A stretch of DNA of 64,000 nucleotides from Voacanga thouarsii (Eukaryota > Streptophyta > Magnoliopsida > Gentianales > Apocynaceae), in NCBI GenBank assembly GCA_026120185.1, contig JANUWF010002208.1, positions 682,001 to 746,000 on the forward strand, read 5' to 3'. Below are positions 45,594 through 56,238 of this stretch, piece after piece. Positions within the stretch are counted from its first letter, which is position 1; the number at the start of each line of letters is the position of its first letter. The notes beneath the pieces are model-generated. The model was not told the origin of the DNA. It made no database searches and saw nothing but the letters and a program-made list of their open reading frames with translations. The translations under genes and the position numbers were made by a program.

Positions 45594-46520
45594 CTACAAG
45601 TTATTGTACAAATGAGATCCACATCCGGTATGTAATACCCATATCTCATTTCTAAAAATAATATTTATCTCAATCATAAATATACACGGAGTAGAAGTAG
45701 AAGTGCTTGCAAGCTTCTCCTTCTGCTTCTTGTCCTTAACGGTCTCCAAGTAGGCTTTGCAGTTGCGCCTCCAGTGGCCCATCTTGTCACAATGATGGCA
45801 TGGGCACTTGGTGGCAGTGTCCTTCTTCTTCACACCACCTTTAGGCTTCATGGGAGCCTTCTTCTTCTTTTGAACCTTCCTCTTCGAAGAAAAAGATTCT
45901 ACTATTAAAACTGCATTGTAATCCTTCTTCATGGAAGACTCCGCAGTTTTGAGAAGATTGATCAACTCAAGAATGGTGGACTCAATCTTTTTCATTTGAT
46001 AATTAATCACAAATTATAAAAAACTATTAGGTAAAGACTGAAGAATTAAGTCAACACTTAAGTCATGATCCATCGCGAACCCGAGAGATCCAAGCTTCTC
46101 TATTAAGCCCAGCATCTTTAGCCCATGAGTGGCCACAGAAGAACCCTCTGCCATTTTGCAACAGAATAGTTGTTTCAAGATCTCATATCTCTCAGTTCTG
46201 GCCTGGGCGTTAAACTGCTCTCGAAGATGTAATATAATTGATTGAGTATCCATATGCTCGTGCTGTTTTTGCAGTTTGGGAGTCATGGATGCTAGCATAA
46301 TACATGATGTTGTATCACTATCCTTCTTGTGCCTTTTGTGGACAGCATGCTCATTAGCATGAGCATATTGAGCTGGTGGTGGCATAATAGGAGCATCTAG
46401 CACGTAGAGCAACTTTTTTGATTTGAGAACGATTCTCAAATTTCTATACCAATCGAGATAGTTTGATTTGTTTAACTTATTGGTTTCCAAGATACTACGT
46501 AGGCTTAGGCTTGTTGACAT
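45594..46520 (-). pseudogene. C2 gag and protease start
   Basis: Two open pieces. 46014-46520 starts with ATG and gives the N-terminal copia gag (LNKSNYLDWYRNLRIVLKSK, then UBN2-like LREQFNAQARTERYEILKQLF). 45594-46010 gives the C-terminal part with the zinc knuckle CHHCDKMGHWRRNC (C-x2-C-x4-H-x4-C intact). The protease start follows as WVLHTGCGSHL: the catalytic Asp of the usual D-T/S-G is His. One stop with a short gap at 46011-46013 separates the pieces. Confidence 0.92.
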
Positions 46521-47702
46521 TATGGAAGTGTCCTAGATGTAAAGATAGAGAGGATTAGCTATTGTATATGCACATGAAATGCAAATAATTAGGACTTTAA
46601 TTAAACTCATTTTTACTCTACTATTTTACTCAAACTAATAGCCCCCACTACTGATTCAGGAAAGTATGTTGGAAGCTTTCGTAGTGGACCGGTATTCAAC
46701 TTCCTCAAGAATAACCTTAGGTTTGCCCAACAAGCCATCCTCGAGTTCATTGGTAGGTATCCAATACCAATTACATCGTATGTAACTATCAAATCATTCG
46801 GTGATTAATAGCTTTTAATCTTAAAGCCTTTTGGACTACCCCAAATTTTCCTCTAAATTTCTGTATGCTTAAGTTTGCCCAACCGGGATAAAGAATTTAG
46901 TTAAACCTGACCCATTAATTAGGAATTTAATTCCATAACTTAAACATGCCCGATGTCGAGTAGGCTTGGATTTGCCTAACAACCTGGTCTCGAAAAAGGA
47001 CTCTCGTTCTTACTATATTAACGGAAGGAATTAGGTTTAATATTAATTGAGGGATTTGTTCCTTTTAGCGATTTCAACAAATGACATGCATAAAAATCAA
47101 TAAATCACAAAATTAATAATCATGGTATTAAAGCGATTACGTCGTATAGTTATGGATTTTACCCTAAATTAATTCCTTTGAGCTATAAAAGAAATTAATA
47201 CAGTTAACCCTATGTGTTGTAATGCATGATTTAAGTAGAAGGTCTTACATTCTCACCTTGTTTTGGTTGCCATCTCCAAAATAAAATAAGTCTACTCCTA
47301 TCTAACCTATGTAAACTAATTGCATAATTTATTAAAGAGAGAAAACCTCGAGTTATATTCGAAGGGAGTTAGATGAGAAGAGAATTACACAAGAATTTTA
47401 TAGAAAGTAGGACACGCAGGCCCTATTTCATAAAAACAAAAACTGTAAAATGCATGAATAGATATAATTGGTTTTGGTCCATAACCATCCACCATGCCAT
47501 TAATTATGCTTAAACAAAATAAACATATAATTTTTATTATTCCAAAATCACTATTTTGGAAAAATAAAACAAATTCTAAAATCAATATTTTAGAAAAATA
47601 TATTAATTTTAAATTTTCAAAATCATTATTTTGAAAAAATAAAATTGTTTGTCTCAAAACTAATTTTGAGAAAATACTTTTGGGTCCCGTCTCTAGTAGT
47701 GA
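46521..47702 (-). other. C2 leader region
   Basis: About 1.2 kb without coding between gag and the 5' LTR remnant. Contains the paired blocks GGTTTGCCCAACAAG and GGATTTGCCTAACAA (46710 and 46970), a partial internal repeat. The 47385-47729 ORF is an AT-rich chance frame with TTTTTCAAAATCA-like repeats. No PBS was found, as expected if the 3' part of the 5' LTR and the PBS were deleted together. Confidence 0.6.
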
Positions 47703-47963
47703 TAATGCATTAATGATGTCTTGTCTCATTAATACTACGACTAGGACTATTTAAGTACTAACACTATACAGTGTAGTAAGAATCTCATATCATGATCTCT
47801 ATCATGATTTCTTTAACACAGTGTTATACTAAGGACTTTATCTAACAGTTATAGTACACAAAAGTAAACAAAAAAAAACTATAAGATAAATAATGCCTTT
47901 TATTAAAATAAAATGTGTCATATACAACGTACAAGTGATTACCTCTAGGGTATAACACTAACA
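47703..47963 (-). repeat. C2 5' LTR remnant
   Basis: Matches the outer 261 bases of the C2 LTR (42450-42736 and 31845-32099), ending in CACTAACA before target duplication TTAAA. The remaining 1.5 kb of the LTR is deleted. Confidence 0.9.
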
Positions 47964-47968
47964 TTAAA

Positions 47969-48741
47969 ATTCTTGAATTTATTGAAAGAGTCAGATTTGA
48001 GACTTATCAAGTAAACAAAACCAAAATGCGTGTGATTATCTATGAATGTGATGAAGTATTCATAACATTTTCTAGCAGGTGAAGTCATAGGACCACAAAT
48101 GTTAGTATGAACTAACTTTAATATTTCCTTGACCTTTTCTGCCTTTTGAGCGAGGGACCTTTTGGTCATTTTACCCTTAAAACAAGATTCACACAAAGAC
48201 CATTTTTTCAATTTCAATGAGTGCAAAGACCCATTTTAGATTAACCTCTGAATCCGATTAGGATTTATATGTCCTAATCTCAAGTGCAATAAATAAGAGT
48301 TATTTGATGTGGCATTTCTCTTCTTATTATTAGGTTCTGTTTGAGTATTATTTATTTAACAATTAATAGGATTAATATAGAAAAGATTCCCATACATGTT
48401 TCTAGAATAAATAATATTTCTATTTCTACTAAGTTAAATACCAGAATGGAAAGAAACATAATATCCTTGATTAATCAATCTTGAAACTGAAATCAAATTC
48501 TGTTCAAAACTAGAAACATATAAAATATCTTTCAGAATTAAAATCTTATTACAATTAAATAAAAGATCTAAGTCTCATTCTGCTTCAACCCATACTTGTT
48601 CTCCCTTACCCATTCTTAGTCCATGCTTTCCTTTACTGAGTCATTTTATCTTGCTAAACCCCTATAAGGAGATATAGATATGGTGAGCGACTTCGGAATT
48701 TACAATCTAAGAGGACGATGACCTAACCAACAATATAGGCT
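47969..48741 (-). pseudogene. C1 integrase, N-terminal half
   Basis: The minus-strand piece up to 48226 carries CESCFKGKMTKRSLAQKAEKV (second half of the HHCC zinc finger) and LVHTNICGPM, where the family has an H-T/S-D-x-CGPM motif with the first catalytic Asp, here Asn. YFITFIDNHTHFGFVYLI and the SLKSDSFNKFKNF block follow and run into the C2 insertion. Upstream (48230-48741) the GAG-pre-integrase region is read with many stops. Confidence 0.88.
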
Positions 48742-49545
48742 CTAAGTATAGAGCAATACTTGAAGAGAACTTGGCCAAGAAGTCCAGACAATCCTTCTTG
48801 AAGTGTCCTTCCTTACCCTACTTGAAGCACTTGCCCTTGGGCTTGTCACTTGGTTTGGACGGACAGGGCTTGGATCCTTTGGGTAGGGCTTGAACTTCTT
48901 GGGCTTAGGCCCAGTTGTAGAAGATGAACTAGAATGAGTAACCAAGATCTTTAACTCAAGCTTCATAATTTTCTCAGCAGCTTGGAGTTCTTTCACCGAC
49001 TCAGTCAAAGACATTTCATCCAGTTTATGTTTTAATTTAACTCAAACTAAAAATATGAATTTTGCAAAGTCTCGATAGCCATGTCAATTTGGCTCTCAGC
49101 ATAGATTGTTGCCCCTAGGACCTCGACATTCTTGAAGTGAGTAATCATCTTGAGCATATGCTTGTGAACTGATATCCCCTTAACTATCCTAGTGTTCATG
49201 ATTGCTCTAAGAGCTTCCTACCTTGCAGACTGGCTCTTGTCAACAAACATGATATGCAATAGAACATTGATGTCATATGCAGTAAGCATGTTTTCATACT
49301 TAAATTGCAGAACATTGGACATGGAAGACAACATATAGCATCGAGGCATTTCATCAGCTTTCCTCTACGCCTTCTCAGCCTCATGATCCTGGTCCGTGGA
49401 ATTTTCCCCAATTTCAGGATAGGGGTTGGTCAAAACATACTTGTACTATTTCGCAGTAAGTAGTATGTTCAAATTCCTTTTCCAGTCCAAGTAGTTAGGT
49501 TTAGTTAACTTATTCTTCTTGAGAATAATGGACAAAATGACTGAA
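48742..49545 (-). pseudogene. C1 gag
   Basis: The N-terminal part (near 49545-49430, minus strand) reads LKKNKLTKPNYLDWKRNLNILLTAK, the typical copia gag start. The frame shifts and a UBN2-like section follows, then 48742-49014 with MSLTESVKELQAAEKIMKLELKIL and a basic Pro/Ser-rich C-terminus leading to a decayed CCHC knuckle (CLKCGKEGHFKKDC position, 48790-48830, read with changes). Not functional. Confidence 0.82.
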
Positions 49546-49975
49546 ACCAAATAATTCTATTTATTGGAAAAAAAAACTTCATTCAAAAAAATATTTGTTT
49601 TGGAAAAGAATATAGAAATGCACATTTAAAATATCATATTATTTCCATGATATGGTTAACCTACTAAAACCATTATAAAAAATATGAAAAAAATTTAGCT
49701 CTTAGAAAATTTGACAGAGTTTTGTAAGAAGGTTAACAATTTTCTAAGTTAAGTGTTTAACCATCACAAATTAAACTTTCGTAAAAGGTAATGATCTAGA
49801 AATAGTTCCGTTAATAGGATGGTCACTACTCTAACCACCTATGGATAATCCAGCATTAATGCCTCCAACGATAGGTTGGCCAACACTAATACTTATCCTA
49901 GGCTTTAATTATAATTCCTCTGTTAGTTCTAGATTCTCGTGAAAATCCATCTTATAGGGGGTCATGCTTAGAATT
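49546..49975 (-). other. C1 leader remnant
   Basis: Non-coding. It resembles the C2 leader in style (CCTATGG, GGTTGGCCAACACTAA blocks near 49860-49900). It ends where T2 starts; the C1 PBS and 5' LTR are absent. Confidence 0.55.
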
Positions 49976-51310
49976 ACATAAGCACAACCATAATATCTAA
50001 TAGGAATACGTGATGGAAGCCTTATCATTTTAAGTTTCAAATACTATGACCTAATTCTGGGAATAGACTGGATATCCAAACACAGTGCTCAGGTAGATTG
50101 TAAGAGAAAGGTAGTTTAATCCATCTGATCAAGACGAAATATACTAGAATTCAAGGGAAGTCGAGTTAATAAGTTGAAATTTCTGATAGCTGGGACTAAG
50201 GAGCAGAAAAGTTTGGGATAAGTGTACTAAGGGTATTTGGCCCATCTCATAAACAAACCTAAGGATCAGTATAGCTTGGAGGATATAGCAGTAGTAAAGG
50301 TATTCCAATGTATATTCCTAGCTGAACTAGACTTTCTACCTCTACCATGGGAATTAGAATTTGCAATCGACCTCATACTCGGAACTAAACCAGTATCAAA
50401 GACTCCTTATCCAATAGCCCCAATGGAGCTGAAGGAGTTAAAAGAGCAGTTGGGAAAATTATTATAGCAAGGTTATCTTCGACCGAGCACGTCTCTATAG
50501 AGAGCCCCATTGTTGTTTCTGAAGAAGAAGGACGGAGCTTTGAGATTGTTTATTGATTAGCAGGGACTAAACAACCTGATGATAAAAAATAAGTACCCTT
50601 TGCCAATAATAGATGAGCTATTTGATTAACTACAAGGATGTAGTTGGTACTCTAAACTAGACCTCAGATAAGGATACTATCACATGCGAATTAAGAAAGA
50701 AGATATCCCCAGAACAACCTTCAATACAAGATAAGGCTAGTTTGAATTTGTGGCAATGCCCTTTACACTGACTAATTCACTGGTAGTGTTTATGGACCTT
50801 ATACACATGATCTTCCAGCCATACTTAGATAAGTTTGTAATGGTGTTCATTGATAACATCTTGATCTACTCCAAGAGTTCGAAAAAGCACGCTGAACACC
50901 CAAGACTAGTATTGGAGAAATTGATGGAGCACAAATTGTTTGCAAGGTTGAGCAAATGCAACTTTTGGCTCGATGCCGTAGCTTTTCTCGAATGTTTGGT
51001 GACGAAAATTGATCTAAAGTGGCTTCTGCCAAGGTAGAAGTTATATGAAATTGGAAATACTAAAAGAACATCACAGAGATCGGAAGATTTTTAGGACTGG
51101 GTAGATATTACAAGAGGTTCATAAAGGATTCTTCACCCTGCCTTCACCAATAACTTGCTTATTGAGGAAAGATTTCCCATTTGTATAGAATGAGAAATAT
51201 GAGAAAAGTTTTTCGGAGTTTAGAAATGGATAGATGGCCGCTCCAGTGTTGAGCTTGCCACAAGAGAGCAAACAACACATTTTGTGCACAGATACCTACA
51301 AGAACCCTAG
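49976..51310 (+). pseudogene. T2: Tekay-like gypsy pol fragment (protease end, RT, start of RNase H)
   Basis: Starts in protease (frame change, then ILGIDWI-like region near 50055). Next come the ELDFLPLPWELEFAIDLILGTKPVSKTPYPIAPMELKELKEQL open piece (50237-50467) and the RT blocks KKKDGALRLFID, LPIIDELFD, KEDIPRTTFNTR, FVAMPFTLTNS (usual MPFGLTNAP). VMVFIDNILIYSKSSKKHAEH follows (50845-50885), where the second Asp of the Y/F-x-DD box is Asn. Then the thumb, RFLGLGRYYKRFI and ILCTDTYKNPS (RNase H start, about 51290) appear. It is not a continuation of T1, because the protease and RT parts overlap those of T1. Confidence 0.88.
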
Positions 51311-52605
51311 CCTCTATTTCTATAGTTGGATAGGTGGATTTTTCCACCAAGATTTATTGCTAAAATCTCTACACTTATCATACTATTATCTTCTAGCAAT
51401 TCTAGCATTCATTTTATTCCTTTTTAATTAAGATGGCCGACTAATATATATTTATGTATAGCATAGTTTCCTTATATTTCTCTACAATTATAGTAATATG
51501 ATCAACGGTGAATAAAGTTGCTGCCAAAGCTAGATTTTTTTCCCTTCTTATGTTGTCCGAAATTACAAAATTCCTAAGAATAATCCTCCATTCTTTATGT
51601 ATTTTCCAATTTCAATTCATTCCCTTAGGGAATCTGAATCAATTTTGATCAGACAAATGTTTTAAAAGACACATTATACTTTAAAAATCATTTTTGAACA
51701 CAATTTACACTTCCATGTTTGTGCAATTTCGCAATTCAAATAAATTATGTGTGCACACCATACATCGGGGTAATAGATGCATTAATTACTCAATTAAGGT
51801 AAACTTCTACTATTAGCTTTTGAGAGTTAGGGCCAGCCTCGCAGTAGGCGGCCACCTCTGGGAGAGGAACTCTATCAAGGAGAGGTACTAGTACTAGTAA
51901 GTTAGGCTAGTCCACAATAGCACCTAGTCCTGGTGAGACTAATATCTAGAGATGGACAACCGATAAGTTCGAGTAGGTGAGGGAGAAAAATCCTACTCAT
52001 TGGGCCGATCACCTAATATTCTATTATGTAGGGTATCATAGTAATTGGTTATGATGTAGGGTTTCATGACCCCTTTTCAGTGGATGCTAAATGTATTGTG
52101 TTTACTTTTGAGTGGTTTAACTTTATAGCTTTGCAAAACTTTGAACTCCTGAAATCAATTGTACTGATTTATGAAATGTTGAAAATAGAGACCACTAAAC
52201 AATGACACTTTGATTTATGACTTGTAAATATTTTACTCCTAACGTCTTCGCAAATTGTATCATGAAATGTTATAAAATTGTTCAAGTGCACATAGAGGAC
52301 TTACTGAGAAATTCTTTATCCTAAGATTTCTATGTTATATTTCAGGAGATACTAGATCTAAGGTGGGGAGTTATTAAAGTCAAGATTTGATATTACTTTG
52401 CTATTTTTATTTGGAGTTCTTGATTTTATTTTGTACCTTTTTCAGTTTCATTTCCGAGACTTTTGTCATAGACTGGAAGGATTGTAATTTTGAGTTTAAA
52501 TTTTATTATTTTTTTTTTGCTCTTACCTATTATATAAAGACCTATGGTCCTAAAAGCGGGGCGAAATGCCCGACCCTATTAGGACATATATTAGTTAGGT
52601 GTTAT
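51311..52605 (+). repeat. Probable LTR fragment (Tekay-like), 3' end
   Basis: No ORF with a domain (52387-52638 is AT-rich). The last 250 bases (52352-52605: CCTAAAAGCGGGGCG...GGTGTTATAGAACA) match, inverted, the sequence at 55937-56180. I read this as the end of an LTR ending GTGTTA(TAG)ACA. No PBS follows, so it is a 3' LTR or a fragment. Its left limit is not seen. Confidence 0.55.
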
Positions 52606-52639
52606 AGAACACGTTTTTTTTCTTGGCCTGGAAAATAGT
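52606..52639. other. Short junction, unassigned
   Basis: 34 bases between the LTR end and R1; nothing recognisable. Confidence 0.4.
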
Positions 52640-54244
52640 TTTCTTACATACTATGCTAGATTAATGGCCTCATTATGGTGTTCCCTTGGCACATGCATGA
52701 TGAACATATCTATAAACTGCCTTATCAGACTAAAGGCCTTCTGTTGCAAAGTAATTAGCTTTGGATTTAAACTTTTATATTCTCAAATCAATTACCTAAT
52801 TACTAGTTCTGAATCACAAATGATTTGAATTGTTTAGACCTTTTTCGCAACAAGAAGCTCCAGGTTGATGATAAGCACCTCATATTCTATCTGATCATTT
52901 GTGCAAGAAGTATTTAGTTTGAACAAAAATCTTCTTTTGTGACTAGCTAAGGATGTAATGGTTATGTCAGCTCCTGGCTAGTCTTTGATCTATTAAATGT
53001 CAGGATCCACAACTGGATATTCACATAATTTTCTGCAACTATGACTGGATCCTTAATGTGCAAATATGGGTGTTTGGCCAAGAAATCTGCCATTGCCTGA
53101 CCTTTGACTACTCAAAATAGGACATATTTGAGGTCAAATGCATTAAGCTTGATGGCTCATTTTATTAGCCTACCTTGTAGTACAAGCCGGTTTAGGAGAT
53201 ACTTAACTATGTCTACCATACGCATTACATGCACTTCTCTTGAGAGTAAGTAATATTCTAACTTGGTGCAAGCATAATGTAAACAAAGACATAGTTTTTC
53301 CAGTAGAGAACACTTGGTTTCAGTGTCATTGAGCAGCCGACTAAGGTAGTATATAACTCACTCAATTTCATGTTGGTCAACCTATGCCAACAAACATCCA
53401 ATTCATTCTTCATTTGCTAAAATGTACAACTTGAGTAGCCGGTCTAATTGATGAGGTAATAGTACTGGTGGACTAGTTAAGGACTACTTAATCTGGTTGA
53501 ATGAGTTTTACTACTCCTTTCCACAAACAAACTGCTCCACTGACTTCAATCTTCGCAAGGATGAAAAAGCTGTCATCTTCCCCGCTAAATTAGCCACAAA
53601 GTACCTTAGAAAGTTGATTTTCTAGATCAATCTCTGCAATTCCTTCTTATTCCTAGAAGGTGTAGATTCCATTATTGTTTTCACCATGTTAAAGTCACCT
53701 TGATCCTTTTATGGTGGACTAAGAAGCCAAAAAATTAGTAGCTGCAACTCCAAAGGCACATTTTGCTGGATTCATTTTCAGGTTATATTTTCGCATTCTA
53801 ATAAAAAACTACACCAGGTTCGCTAAGTATTGAGTAAAACTGACTGAATTGACTACCAAGTCGTCAATGTAGACTTCCATACAATTCCCTATCAGTTCAT
53901 GAAATATGAAGTTTTTTGCCTGTTAAAAAGTTGCTCTAGCAATCTTCAAGCCGAATGGCAAGACAACACATTCAAATAGTCCAATTGACCCTCGATATCG
54001 GAAAGCTGTTTTGTGAACATCTTCCTCAATTGTAAAAATTTGGTTGTAACTTGAATAGCCAGCTATAAAGCTAAGGAATTAATGGCCGGTTGCTGCATCT
54101 AATTGCATATAAGCTATCATCATGACATATTCATCTTTAGATGTTGCTAGGTTCAAATCACAAAAATCAATAAAACCTGTAGCTGCCTATTCTTTTAGTG
54201 ATTGGTACCATATTGGATATCTATTCAACACATCAGGCAGTTTT
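52640..54244 (-). pseudogene. R1: Tat/Retand-like gypsy pol fragment (RT and RNase H)
   Basis: Minus-strand frames from 54244: KKNRQL-x-VFIDFCDLN, ATSKDEYVMMIA, GYSSYNQIFTIEEDVHKTAFRYRG, CVVLPFGLKIARATF, then MEVYIDDLVVNSV (53845-53885, both catalytic Asp present), MRKYNLKMNPAKCAFGVAA and a thumb. Further on KGQAMADFLAKHPYLHIKD (about 53090), typical of the RNase H and linker of this lineage. It ends at about 52640 within RNase H. The upstream part is cut by CL4 at 54245. There are many stops. Confidence 0.85.
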
Positions 54245-55936
54245 TGTTGGGATATATGCCCTCTTAGATTAGGTTTCTGATGTAATTTTAACTTGTATTA
54301 ATAAAAAGTATTTTTTTCTCAGAAATTGGTTGTGAAATATTTTTTATATTTATGCACGATTTTATTAGAAAAGACCCATTATGTTTAAGTAAATAGTTCA
54401 TGTGAATGAAGGTCTTTCATGGTAAGGTATGAACCATGGGATACTTAACACATAAACTACTATTCTTAATTAGATGATGAGAATGAGAATCTCATCATGG
54501 CAAGGTTATTGTGTTATGAATTCTAAATAGGGAATGGCTTACCTTTAGCGAATGAGTAGTCTTCTCATTTTATAACACAAGCGTATTACGAATACATAGA
54601 ACAGGACCTGCAGTAGTGGTTTCTAAAAGTACTATGTGATAGAAACTTTGACTACTACTGCTATAGTGCAGACTTGTACTCTACAACTTGAGTATGAGTT
54701 GATAGTCTGATGAGGCTGGAAGTGTGTGCTTTGATATACTATAGTTAAGGTTATTTAGAAGGACCAATATACTTATATGTTAGATACATATAATTAATTA
54801 GTTAATACAGACTTGTACAAGATAATGTCTACACTATATCGCCCCTTATGGTTGTCCGAATAATCTAATTATCTAGGGCCCTGGGGAATATGACTTGGAT
54901 ATTAGATTTAGGGTAGCTCCATTGGAAAGTGAAAATATTCTAAGAAGTTGTGGATCCTTGGACTAGAAGTCGAAGGATGGTAGATGTCTTTTAAAGAGGT
55001 GTTAGTACACTCTTTCCTATTTAAATGTACGATGGTATGTAAAGCGGTATTTTAGTCATTTTACATGTAGGTCGAAGACGTAGCTAATGCAACGTTGTTC
55101 TTGGGGTCAATATTAGGAAATATTTAAAATGTAAAATATAGCTATTTAAATAGAAAGGGTATTTTTGTCATTTTAGTAGCCAAGAAGATATGTTTTTTTG
55201 TCCTCGTAATAGTCCATAAGTCCTAATTAATTTTAGGTTAAGGAAATAGTCACAATGATAAAGGACTTTATTTTATTCAAGAAGTCTAATTTATTTTTAG
55301 ACTAGAATAAAATAAAAGAATGAGAGAAATTAATTTTAGTGTCTAGTTTAATTGGTTAATTAATTATTGAAGGCCTAAGCCCAGATTGAATAATTAGAAA
55401 AATTAACCTGGGCTTAAACTAGTTAATAAAAGGCCTAAATAATTATTTTAGTTTATTTGAACTCATTAATTATTTATTGGGTTATTTTCATTGGCCCAGA
55501 AAATAAATAATTAATGGTTATTTTTTTGGGCTCATTGGGTCCAAGGAAAATAATAAGTTAATTTTGTCCCAATAGCTTGGACTAATGGTCATTTTGATTC
55601 ATGGAACAGAAGACTTAAGGCTTAGCCAAATCACTTCTGTTGATAGCCTCCAGGAGTTTTGAAATATCAAAATCCCGATGTTTTGGATATTAGATAGAGT
55701 GAATAGTTGTGTGTTCTTGTGGTTGAAAAATAACTAGGGTTTTTTTTTTCCTCTGCCAAGCTCTCTCTCTCGTTCATTTTTTTTTCTTTGTGTCATCTTC
55801 TTGATTTTGCTAAATTAATGGCAAAGGATCAAGAAGAGTTTCTCTTCACCTAAGTTGTTTCACCAATTAGATTGGGTGATGGAATATTGTGAGAAGCAAA
55901 GAGCTTTGCGTTCATGCCACGGAAGAGTGGGAGATT
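54245..55936 (+). repeat. CL4: copia LTR related to CL1 and the C1 LTR
   Basis: Starts TGTTGGGATATATGCCCTC. The middle (54420-55230) is the inverted counterpart of CL1 and the C1 LTR: GAGTAGTC, GATTATTCGG, AGGGCCCTGG, TTAGTAGCCAAGAAG. It ends near 55936-55943 (AGATTTGTAACA); the last bases overlap the start of the next sequence. It cuts R1. No 5-base duplication could be found, so it may be one LTR of a deleted element. Confidence 0.78.
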
Positions 55937-56238
55937 TGTAACACTCCATTACCTATGTACCCTAAAAGGGGCAGGGATGTTGTCCCGTCTTTAGGACAAG
56001 GGGTCTTTATAACTAGGTAATATAAAATATAGAAGAAAATAACTTAATAATAAGCTTATTACAATTCCAAAAATAATACTTGTACAAGTCCTAAAATAAA
56101 TAAAAGGTAACAAAAATCTCAAACAAATAAATACATCAAAGTAAATCTCCCACGCTCATGGCAACATAAGTAGATCAACCTTCGAAGTATGATCAACGTG
56201 AAGATATTATACAAAAAAAAAAAAAAGGTGTGAGAAAT
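55937..56238 (-). repeat. Inverted LTR end related to 52352-52605
   Basis: The minus strand ends GGAGTGTTACA at 55937 with CCTAAAGACGGGACAACATCCC before it, the counterpart of the LTR end at 52605. The fragment is interrupted at 56238 by A3 and may continue after A3, outside the window. Confidence 0.6.

Larger units (their letters stand above)
39557..47963 (-). mobile_element. C2: nearly complete copia element, TSD TTAAA
   Basis: Flanked by TTAAA at 39552-39556 and 47964-47968. 3' LTR 39557-42736 (holding SG2), PPT at 42737-42748, pol and gag on the minus strand at 42765-46520, leader 46521-47702, 5' LTR remnant 47703-47963. It is inserted in the C1 integrase: the C1 frame read up to 47969 continues at 39556 when one copy of TTAAA is kept. 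This is the best-preserved coding element of the window, with gag, protease, integrase, RT and RNase H all recognisable. Confidence 0.95.
30178..49975 (-). mobile_element. C1: copia element carrying at least four nested insertions
   Basis: Minus-strand Ty1/copia element. 3' LTR pieces: 30178-30366, 32105-33390, 35338-35687 (about 1.8 kb together). PPT 35688-35700. RNase H, RT and integrase C-terminus at 37246-39556; integrase N-terminus and gag at 47969-49545; leader to about 49975. Removing CL2, SG1, CL3 and C2, each with its duplication, restores a colinear copia element. The 5' LTR is missing, and T2 follows directly. Confidence 0.85.

Noticed and set aside
47385..47729. 114-codon minus-strand ORF with FFQNNDFENLK-like repeats
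   Set aside because: Comes from a short AT-rich repeat (TTTTGGAAAAAT variants) in the C2 leader; no family match and it runs into the LTR remnant.
28892..51310. T1 and T2 as one gypsy element split by C1
   Set aside because: Both carry the end of protease and the RT, so the parts overlap and cannot come from one copy without a duplication.
54245..55943. CL4 as a solo LTR with target duplication
   Set aside because: No matching five bases at the two ends (GTTTT against CTCCA or TGTAA), and R1 does not resume after it, so I only call it an isolated LTR.
55913..56165. Inverted similarity AGTGGGAGATTT / AAATCTCCCAC at the two ends of the 55937-56238 piece
   Set aside because: Too short and imperfect to name as terminal inverted repeats; noted only as a possible chance match at a junction.
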